Origin: Spongilla lacustris
Lineage: Eukaryota > Porifera > Demospongiae > Spongillida > Spongillidae
Reading direction: 5' to 3'
Assembly: GCA_949361645.1 (NCBI GenBank)
Contig: OX442415.1
Coordinates: forward strand, 18,958,783 to 19,022,782
Length of the DNA: 64,000 bases
Shown here: piece by piece, positions 34,354-44,386 of the stretch
Layout of the letters: each line of letters begins with the position of its first letter
Position numbering within the stretch: the first letter of the stretch is position 1
The notes under the pieces: model-generated
The model's database searches: none
Seen by the model: only the letters and a program-made list of their open reading frames with translations
What the model was told of the DNA's origin: nothing
Position numbers and translations under genes: made by a program

Positions 34354-35930
34354 GTGGAGGCCATCTCGGATGAGATAAGACACTTGAAAAAATTTCCTCC
34401 AGATTTTACTGGAAAGACATGGGTGATGACATTCGTTCGTTTGTACGGATTTGTGACACATGCCAACGCAGTAATGATGCTAAGTTTGTGAAGACTGATG
34501 CTTCTCTACGTCCCATACCTATAAAGTCAAGAGTATGGGACCAGGTCAGCAGCAGATCTGAATATAAAAGTATATATACAAATGATCTTACTTGTGTGCT
34601 TTAGGTAGGCATTGATCTAGTGGGTCCATTGCCAAAGACTGCAGCTGGAAACCGCTACATAGTCACCCTCATGGACTATTTCTCCAAATGGCCTGAGGCA
34701 GAGCCCCTAAAAGACAAATCTGCCCATGGTGTGGCTTCTTTTTTGTTCAGAATGATTTGCAGGTATGTTTGATTTGTTTTTAGAGAAGGATCTTCAATTT
34801 TCATTTCTTTTAACAGATATGGCACTCCTCGTTGCATCATCAGTGATCAAGGGAGGGAGTTTGTTAATCATTTAAATGAAGAACTTTTTCACCTCACAAA
34901 GATACATCATAAAATCAGCTCGGCTTACCATCCACAGACTAATGGCCTTGTGGAAAGATATAACACAACAATCACTGCTTAAGCTTGTCAATGACAAACA
35001 AGACAACTGGGATACATTTTTGGATGGGGTTATGTTAGCCTACCGCACAGCTGTGCACAAATCCACAGGAATTACACCATTTGAAATGATGTTTTGCAGG
35101 TGTGTGAAAAAATGAGCATGCATTCATGTGCGATCAATTTATAGCATGCTTTTATGTGCAATGAATGTTACACTTGTTCTTTATAGCTTATTAGGAAAGC
35201 AATACTACCCATTGAAAATGAAATATGTCCACATGACTCTGATGAAGCGTTTGAAGAAGGCCAGACAGAAGTAGTGATCAAGAGCATGTATGATGTGCAG
35301 AAGAATATATTTAGCATTGCCAAGAGCAATATATCGAAGGCCCAGTGTCATTACAAGAGTGATTATGACAAGAAGCATTGCAAAGGCAAAGTAAGGGAGT
35401 TTTAGTATGTATCTATGTATATTTGTGTTATCATACATACTTATGTATGGTAGTAAGTCAAGCAATTTAAATGTATGTTGCACGCTTTCATACATATATT
35501 TCTTATTTTTCAGCCGCTTTCAGTAGGAACATTAGTTTTACTGAGAAACTCTCACCAGGATGGTAGAAAAGGAGGTAAGCTTACGAAACGGTGGAATGGT
35601 CCATATAAAATAGTAGAATCACTTGGAAAGGGAGTGTACAAGATATTCAATCAAAGAACCCGAAAAGTGGTGAAAAAGGCTGTCAACATTTGCAGGCTGA
35701 AACTCTTTTATTCTGGTGAACAAAAAAAGTCCCTTCATTTTTCTGATCATTCAATTTTTCAAACATGTTCCCCATCCATCACTGGAAACCTTTCTACACA
35801 TGAATTACCCAATGTTTCCAATCAAGATCCAATTTCACATAGATCATGCCAGGCCATCAAAAGACCCATGAGGATAGAGAGCTCAATTGAAGATGTTGGT
35901 ACACTGGATAGTGCGTGTTTACCTGGATGA
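34354..35930 (+). pseudogene. Ginger C integrase with GPY domain
   Basis: Exons 34354-34544, 34605-34762, 34817-35099, 35187-35390 and 35514-35930, all with GT/AG borders. Readable blocks: GGHLG-stop-DKTLEKISSRFYWK (zinc motif, TGA at 34371 where Trp is usual), CDTCQRS, GIDLVGPLPKTAAGN (first Asp), ISDQGREFVN (second Asp), YHPQTNGLVERYN (Glu), then a frameshift near 34975 into SLLKLVNDKQDNWDTFLDGV. The last exon has VGTLVLLRNSHQDGR and WNGPYKIVESLGKGVYKI. Catalytic residues survive, but the nonsense codon and frameshift inactivate this copy. Confidence 0.8.
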
Positions 35931-35948
35931 AGTTGTAATGAAAGCAAA

Positions 35949-37198
35949 ATGTCGATACCAGATTGTTTAGCAGTGGGAAATGTGGGATTCCTTCGTATAA
36001 GTGGTGAAGAAATGGCTCCAGCGGATACCTCCAATAGCCACTCTTCAAACGTGATTGGAGAAGATCTTAATTCTGTGCTGTCTATGTTCAATCAGGCTTT
36101 GCAAAATGCATATGATGCAGGGAATTGGATACATAAATACTGTGCAATCACCAATGTTATTAGTGCTGAAAGTATTGAACAATCATGCTACTGTGGCAGT
36201 GATGTAATGTAGTACAAGACAACTTTGACAACTTTGCAACAAGCACCCCACAAAAAAACTGCGCTTTGTTAATGCCTTTTAACTGTATGAGTTTTTCCCC
36301 TATATTTAAACTGCCATCAGTGCCAATAGAGAGTCCTCAGCACAGGAACGAGTCACCCACAGCTTCAAGGGTACAAAAATCAGCAAGAAAAAATTCTACT
36401 GTTTTAACATCATCCTCGGTGCCTAAAAAACCTCAAGCATTCATAACCAATGCAGCACCATTTTGGATCGAATCACTGCATGCATTTGCTGATGTCAGAT
36501 TATGAATATGATGCGCTTCTGCATGGAAGTTGGGTTACAGACAACATTGTAAATGCTGGACAAATGATTATCAAATATACATTTCCTCACATCTGTGGGC
36601 TGCAGAACATTTTACTAGGCTTGAATCTTCAATTTGATGTTCAGGCAACAGAATTTGTTCAAATTCTGCATATAGACGGTAACCATTGGATTACAATTTC
36701 GACAATTGGATGCAAAGTAGGAGAAGTGAATCTGTATGATTGCAACCAATGTGAATCCCTCTCTGCTTCTACAGAAGAACAAATTAGTTGTTTATTGAAT
36801 TCAAAGGAGAATTGGAATTGCACGTGAAGATAATGCCTGTACAAAGGCAAAAGGGTTGTTCAGATTGTGGGTTATTTGCACTGGCATTTGCAGCAACACT
36901 GTGCAGTGGGTCATGCCCCAGTAACATGGTCTACAAGCAGTCTTCAATGAGAAAGCACCTACTTGATTGCTTTTTACATTTCAGTATGACCAATTTTGCA
37001 GGGAGAAAGATAACGAGACCTAGTAAACGAGCATGTTCTGAAGTAATTATTGAACTGTTTTGCAAATGTAGGCAGCCAAAATATGGTCTGATGGCACAAT
37101 GTGACAAGTGCAAAGAGTGGTTTCATGAGAACTGTGTAAGCATTTCCACTACCGTACTGATGTATTGTTCTTCATGCGAGAAATCATTTGATTCATAA
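35949..37198 (+). pseudogene. Ginger C Ulp1-like protease and PHD finger
   Basis: Ulp1-like order: SWVTDNIVNAGQM and LQNILLGL, then HIDGNHWITIST (His), VNLYDCN (Asp), QRQKGCSDCGLFALAFA (Gln and Cys). A frameshift near 36825 separates His/Asp from Cys, and a stop lies at 36210. The C-terminal PHD finger reads CKCRQPKYGLMAQCDKCKEW ... HENC ... YCSSC. It parallels Ginger A but is clearly diverged from it. Confidence 0.75.
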
Positions 37199-37419
37199 AC
37201 ATCATTTTTCTATGCATCATTTATTTACTTCATGCACTTGGTTCACTTGATTTGGAGCACATGCGATTATATGAATCGAATTAAAATACAGCTAAATGCG
37301 CGAGCGCGGTGACATCGTGGGCTGTTGTAATAAAGGATTAATTTGTGGGTATGGCTGGTTGGAGGTGGAGGCCGCGGCATCGAGGGATGCCATGGAAATA
37401 CAATATCGTGTTTGGGGAG

Positions 37420-37590
37420 ACACTTTTCGGGGGGGGGGGGGGGGGACACATAACTCTAGGATAGAATATCCAGGGGAGACACTAGAAACTAGATGGGGAC
37501 ACTTTTTCCTAGGATAAAGTGTCCGGGGGGACACTTTATCCTAGGATTTTGTGTCCGGGGGGACACTATATCCTTCGACAACGGATCCAG
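37420..37590. repeat. Ginger C 3' terminal palindromic modules
   Basis: Four related modules of 28-35 bp. The clearest (37497-37530) is GGACAC, then a near-perfect stem around CCTAGG, then GTGTCC. Modules are joined by runs of six or more G; an 18-G run lies at 37428. Confidence 0.8.
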
Positions 37591-37790
37591 GAAATATGCA
37601 CGCATGGGGTGTGTGTGTGGGGGGGGGGGGGGGGGGGAGTGGTGCATGGGGGGGGGGGTCATCAATTAATGCAGGGAAGTATAGCCCCTCATGATCACCA
37701 GGCAGTGTCATTGTGCGTTGTGTTTGGCATGGGGGAATGCTATAAGCTAGAAGTTTGTGACTGTTATTTAATAATCACCGGGCGGGGCAT
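37591..37790. other. Spacer with G runs
   Basis: Short non-coding DNA with G runs at 37618-37638 and 37649-37658. No gene seen. Confidence 0.5.
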
Positions 37791-37799
37791 GAAATTTCA

Positions 37800-39898
37800 T
37801 AGCCTCGTCCCCAGGCCCTGTTTTTTATAAGTTGCGGGGGCGAAAAACAGGGCCTGGTATACACTTGCAGGGTCCTAGCGCGCATGCGCTAGCCATTACC
37901 AATACGCTTGGTAATCGCATTCTGTTGTAATTTTTGTTTGTAAACCTTTCCGTACACCATCACGTTCTCAGCGTAAACTCTTCCTCGTTTCAGACTGGAG
38001 TAGTTCCAATGAGTGCGCACCACGAGAGTACAAATAGGTTGTCAACATTGTGGCCTCGGCTAAAGCTGGCAAGTAGCGTGAGGTGGCCAGCCTACACGTA
38101 CCAATCGTAGAAGTAAGAACTTGGTCCAAGGAGCAGGGGTAGCATGGGCGTCGGAAGGTAAACAGCATTGGTCCGGCAAAAATAATGAGTGGGCGGACCC
38201 GGAGTGGGTGGGTGGGTGCGGGAGAGGGTCAGACCCCCTCCCGCCCAGCTAGCTCCCCCATTATTTTATCCTACTCAGGGATTTCAATTTACCTTTCATA
38301 GCAAGTTGTGCATTATTAATGCCCTAAACCATAAGAAGTCTCACTAGCTCGCACGCGTTAAGTGCTCGAAAATGCTAGGATAACCGTACGCCCACGCACC
38401 GAAAAAAAGCGAAGTAAATGTTGTACTAGTCGTATGGATCACGTGATAGGTTTCCTCAAATATCTACGTCGCCCACATCATATATCACTGGTATTCAAAG
38501 GTAATAAATTCGATACTATCATGAAGCTTATGACAATCACTTTTAAAAGTGTTTTTGAAATGCTTCACAAGCATCTTTCCAGTTCTTATATTAGACTTTC
38601 AAAATACCTCCTCTCCTCCATTACTACTTTATTTATAGGGGTCCCCTCGCCTTTCAAAATAACCTGGCTGAGAGACTGGGTGTTGCTCACATGCCAGTTC
38701 AGATACTTAGCTGTTCAAAAGAAAGAAGTTGTTTGATTATTATGTGATTTAATGATGATAGCAAGTGAGCAGATCAAACTGTTTTATACTGCTGTGATGT
38801 GATGCTCTATATTATATTTCAAGGTTGCCCTTCTTTCTTTGTTTGCTCTCATGCATGCAACGTGTAAGTAGGAACCCGCCGGAGGAAAAAAAGGAGTGAA
38901 ACAAGATATAAAAATTTAATAAAAATAAAATTGGTGATGTAGGATTTGTAGACAGCAATTGAGAAAAAAGTAAGGAAACAAGGAATTACGGATATTATGC
39001 ATTCATTAAATTATAAATATTACATACCTACATTTAATTTAGCACAGAATTAGAATTTCAGGCAGGTAGATTTGCTAAATAATGTAGGTATGTAATATTG
39101 ATAATTTAATGAATGCATAATATCCGTAATTCCTTGTTTCCTTACTTTTTTCTCAATTGCTGTCTACAAATCCTACATCACCAATTTTATTTTTATTAAA
39201 TTTTTATATCTTGTTAGACTTTCAAAATGAAAGTAAGTTCACGTTTGGTACTTGCCTTGAATTTCTTCTCTACTTCTGTCATCATGCATAAGTAACAAAA
39301 AGCAGCATGCATCAGTACTGGCATCGCGGCTGTGCTTTTCACACCACTCTGCTCTAAACGAGCACGTTTCACCCTTCGATCTAAACGAACGTTTTGGAAA
39401 GGGAAACCGGCGACTTAGATGGATGAAATTTCTCTGGCACCACGGCAGACGCAGAAAAAGAAGGAACGGACAATAATGTCGAGCGAGTGGAATCCATTTC
39501 TCTTTTATACATTATAGTTATTAGTTAGACGAAAGGGCGGGTCATCATCACCCGTACTACGGTCCATGCCCATATTTGCTAATGATTTATTTATTTATTT
39601 ATTTATTTTGGAAAATATTGGTCCGGCGGCCGCCGGACCTGCCGGACCTGTTCCGACGCCCATGGGTAGTAAGTCAACGTATGAAACTCTACATATACGA
39701 CAGTCTGGGACGAGGAAGAGTTTACGCTGAGAACGAGATGGTGTACGGAAAGGTTTACAAACAAAATTACAACAGTATGCGATTACCAAGCGTATTGGTA
39801 ATGGCTAGCGCATGCGCGCTAGGACCCTGCCAGTGTATACCAGGCCCTGTTTTTCGCCCCCGCAACTTATAAAAAAACAGGGCCTGGGGACGAGGCTA
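37800..39898. mobile_element. Mutator-like DNA transposon, non-autonomous, 9-bp target duplication
   Basis: 2099 bp bounded by TIRs of about 200 bp (37800-38020 and 39680-39898) starting TAGCCTCGTCCCCAGGCCC. GAAATTTCA flanks both ends exactly (37791-37799 and 39899-39907). Long TIRs with a 9-bp target duplication are the Mutator superfamily signature. Each TIR contains its own hairpin (CCAGGCCCTGTTTTT ... AAAAACAGGGCCTGG). Internal open frames, such as 38362-38736, match no transposase I know, so it is probably non-autonomous. Confidence 0.8.
38900..39215. repeat. Long hairpin nested in the Mutator-like element
   Basis: Inverted arms of about 125-130 bp (from AACAAGATATAAAAATTT to its complement) with a loop of about 60 bp. 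The arms are nearly identical. It could be a separate foldback MITE or a snap-back duplication. TTAGACTTTCAAAAT occurs at its right edge and again near 38594. Confidence 0.9.
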
Positions 39899-40059
39899 GA
39901 AATTTCAGTACTCCTAATTATCAACTAGCAGTGTCTGCATTAGATATTTGGCGGCCCTAGGCGAAAAAGGTCGTGGTGGCCCATCCATGCATCCTATATA
40001 GGGCCGAATGGAACTTCCACAGCGCGTAATGTTGAGTTGTTTATGCATAAAAGGCTAAC

Positions 40060-41716
40060 CAAGTTTAATATGCAACAACGCGGAACTGCATGCTTGAAAC
40101 AACAGGCAACATGTTACGCGGAACTGCTTGAAACAACAGGCAACATGTTATTGGCAGTTACGCGGAACTGCATGCCTGATACAACATGTTACGAAACAAC
40201 AGGCAACATGTTACGTATCGAACTGAAACAACAGGCAACATGTTATGCGGAACTGAAAACAAAGGGCAACAATTGGTCAGTATTGGAACTGGAAAGAATA
40301 TTATACAGGCTAGACACATTTGATTGATTTGATTGATGCATACATATAAACACACATATACATATGCAAAAAGGCAAGTAGTGGCACGATGTGTACGTGC
40401 ACTTACAAAAAGTTACAATATAAGATCGCCAAGTTAATACATTAATCGTGCGTTCTTAACTTGCTAACTTTGGATAGCTAATATTAAAATGGTTGAACCA
40501 TGGTAGATCCGCCCCTGCATGACAATGCACTATCAATTATTACTACGAATTTTAAAATTGAGTCAACCTATAGGAAGCATCTTTCTTGAAATGCAGCAAT
40601 GAATTCATAAATTATATATCCCAAAATCTTTTGGTAAATTTTTCTACTGCCGGCTGTCGAACTATTACAACCCTGCATGAGAATTCGAACTGATCAATAG
40701 GTGACTCAGTGACCTCCATCGACTCAGTATACGTAACATCCATCTGTCCACCTTAATTCACCGAGGAGCTCTGTGTTGCGTCCAACGTTGTCGCCAGTTT
40801 TATACATGCAGCACTAATGTGGAATTTTCTTTGCCTCATTGAAATAACTGCACGTACTTGTAATTAGCAGCTTTAACTATGAAATTTAATTTTTTTAAAG
40901 GGGGGGCTACAGCTTCCCCCCACCCCTTGGATCCGCTACTGCTCCGACAGTGTTGTTTGCATCGCTGCCTGGAGGCTCTCGCGGTCTGGGAACCGGGTTG
41001 ATTTGGAGCAGTTGGTTGACTAGAGTCGCCGGGGCCTGTAGATTCGCGATTTTATCGCGATTTTTCCCACCCGGGATGTCACCCAACTTAATTGTTCGCA
41101 AACCATACCCAACAAATCATATAGCTTACTGCTGATTGCAGTGATGATTGGGACAAAGCAATGATGTCTGCCTTATTTGCTATTTGCACCACAGTTCCGT
41201 CAAATATAGATATTCGTCCACTGCATGGGTTCAGTCTTCAAATAAATATGAGGTTGCCATTGGTAACCTTGACACTGCAACATGCAGTTGAACTGGTTGA
41301 AGCACAAGAAATACTTTAAATATAGCACTACAACAGCGGCTGTCATTCCAAATCTAACTTCTCTGCCTATATGTGCATGTTTTTCTCTTTCGTTACTTTG
41401 AAGTGAACACGTGTACGGGTATATGATATGCATGCGGCACTAAATAGCTGTATAACTTAATGTAGCATGCATGGTAGGCAGGTGCAGGCCCAAACCTCAA
41501 GAAAGGACCTCTGATCTGAGGCTGCAAAACTATACATGTGAGAAATTTAGCTGAAAATTTCTTTAATTTTGCTTTCCTGATTTGCATACAGCTCAACTTC
41601 CGGCACGCACATACACCATTCACGCTATATACAAGTGCGTTATAACCCTAACTGCATGGTTATCTACATAATTAAAGAAATGGTTTCTTTGCTCTGGATC
41701 GTCGCTTTATGCGCAG
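40060..41716. repeat. Upstream block of fibrinogen gene 3 (pairs with 27890-29445)
   Basis: Colinear with the block before gene 2: CAACATGTTACGCGG array, minus-strand retroelement 3' relic (40310-40400), GGATCCGCTACTG end, TCGCGA block, TATA core. Indels are small. Confidence 0.85.
41626..41635 (+). promoter_or_regulatory. Altered TATA box of fibrinogen gene 3
   Basis: TATATACAAG where genes 1 and 2 have TATATATAAG. Same spacing context; the T-to-C change might weaken the promoter. Confidence 0.4.
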
Positions 41717-44355
41717 TGTGCGATGCAGCCAAGCTCCCTGCGGAGATGGCTATGGCCGCTGGTAAATACACTAGCTGCCACGTTGAACTCCGAAGACAGC
41801 GTTGATGAGGCCGAGGCGGGTGGCTTTGGCAGTGAAATAACGGAGACACTTAAGCGTAGTACCAGAAATGAAGAGGAACTTGCCAAAGGTATATATCATA
41901 TATATATAACTATAAATTATTTTTTAAAAAAAACTGTGACCGCTTTTGACTTCTCCGTGCAGCTGCTGTACAAGTATTCAAGATAATGATGCCATAATTG
42001 CATAAAATACAACATAGATACTCTTGATAAGGCTCACAGTGTCAAATACACATTGCAACTAAATTTAGGTCTCCCTTTATACAATCCACTGCCAATAGCC
42101 CATATAGTGATATTGTAATGTTTTCTCCTTTTACTTCACCGTCATTCTTCCAATATGTAATAATTACTTTTGGACTTCTTTGATTGCTTTACACATATTA
42201 TATAGCTGCACCATAGCTGTTCAAAATACAGACCATTAATAACTGCATGACTGACACATGAAATAAAATATTGTATTCCTTTTACATTCCGAGGTATCTG
42301 GAAATTCATTCGATAATTCAACTTCCTTTTGTGCCACACATTGCAACTTCTTTTCTATCTTCCTCCTTAAACTGCTCCGGCTCATCTTATTTTTAGGTCT
42401 CTGTTCTTATAAAATAAAAATGTTGTTTACTAACTAGATTTAACTGTATTTTCTTGCTTGTTCTGAGAGTGTACACACAACCACTGCATTGTCCCATTTT
42501 ACTTTTCCAACAAGGAACCCTACTTTAATATTAGACGCTTCTCCTATATCATGGTCGCATCACCCAATCCACTTTAACATATATAGTTGGTGCCGTAGAT
42601 GCCGACACCATACAAAATGTCACATGACATGATCCTCATACTACTGAGAACCTACATACAGAACAGGGACCAACTACCTATATAGCTAAGCTTTTGATTT
42701 TGAGCCTACTTACTTAGAGATACTGTGAACCTACATACAGAACAGGGACCAACTACCTATATAGCTAAGCTTTTGATTTTGAGCCTACTTACTTAGAGAT
42801 GGTGGGCCCATACCACCTTAGGGGAAAATACCTCACTGGCTCTAGTCAAACACAATATCGCGACATTGCATATAGCCACAACTGATATACATTTGTATTA
42901 TAATTAAAGAATCATGATGCTTCCTGATCTGCTGCCACTGGCCTGCTTCTTCTCCAGATCTCTAGAAGCCTGTGCATAAGATACAACACCACTGGGGGGG
43001 GGGGGGGGGGGGGGCGGGGGGGTATAGTGACCGTGCACATGACGCCTAGAATGCACACATACATGTACATGTATCTGCAGAAACCATCTCTTATACCACA
43101 TGGCACTATGTGTATGTATATCGAAGTATCCAACATACCAGGATATAAACACCCTTCAACAGCTATACCTTTACATACAATCTTTTAGTCGCTACTCTCA
43201 AACTGCATTCCTATAGGAGCATATTTTGCTCCCCAACCGACAGAATAGTGCATTTCTATAAAGGCATAGCCAGCCAGGCCAAGGGTGTGTTCAGCAAACA
43301 TATTGTCCACTGGTGCAGACAATGTTTGCCAGGTCTATATTAATGTATAGCACCAACCCATTCCTTACTTCAGGAACTAGCAGTTTGTAATGCTCATCTG
43401 AACATTTGAACAGTTCTCATTCTAAACAGCAATAGAAATAGCATGCATTTCTCAATGTTAATGCATAGCTAAGATACACTAACATGAATACATTGTCTTG
43501 AAAAATACGCTGTGTGGGCACCATCATATCACAATAATACGGCTATTTTTAATGACATGAGGATCCGTACTGTAAAACAGTTTCAATAACTAACGCGCAC
43601 CTTAACGAATTTGGTGTGTATTAAATAGAGCTATCAAAAAACTCTTTGGCACACAAAGAAAATAGATTGTCTATGTATTGAAAATACTAAAATTAAGTTT
43701 AATTCACAGGGCTCTAACACAGAAATACCAGGTTAAGCAATATTATGTCGAGCTCTAAGCAATCCAACAGTAAACACCTGTGCCAATAAATGGACCCTTG
43801 GGCACCATCCAAAGTTCATGAAATTGTATCCTGATATAGACTAAGACCTAATATATATGGCAAACGCTTCCTCAAGTTGGCACCTTTAAAAACTAGCGAA
43901 TGACTAATCGCGATGGAATTCTATGAAAATCAACGAGGCACACACAATTACGCCGTATATGCTGCCTTACATTTCGACACCATTAGTGTATGGTGCAACC
44001 CCTTTTCTTCTTTAACCTAGTAATAAAGTCCTAAATACCTTCCAAACAACTTTACAAAAACGCGTATCTTCTTGAGCACTCGTAGAGAAATCCAAAATAC
44101 GGTCACAATTTTCGACGTAATTTAGATCACCAGTTTCCGCCTACGCATACGCAATTTATTAAAGTACCTAGCCTAGATGTAAAAAATTAATTATCCCGGA
44201 CCCAAATGCCTAGGCAACCGGGTCCCCCCCGGACCCAGCTGCCTGATAGCAAAGTATACTTATATATAAACATTTTACAAAGAAAGCATCGTGACCATAG
44301 GCGTCCGCTCAATAATGAGGCGCAAGGGGGGGGGGGGGGGGGGATACACCCATCT

Positions 44356-44386
<31 letters not shown>

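Larger units (their letters stand above)
34354..37590 (+). mobile_element. Ginger DNA transposon C, 5'-truncated
   Basis: Plus-strand integrase (from the zinc motif), GPY motif, Ulp1-like protease and PHD finger, followed by a 3' terminal region (37420-37590) made of GGACAC...CCTAGG...GTGTCC palindromes. No matching left TIR lies upstream, and the N-terminal part is missing, so the left end is lost. The GPY motif (KRWNGPYKIVESLGKGVYKI), a hallmark of gypsy and Ginger1 integrases, supports the class. Confidence 0.75.
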
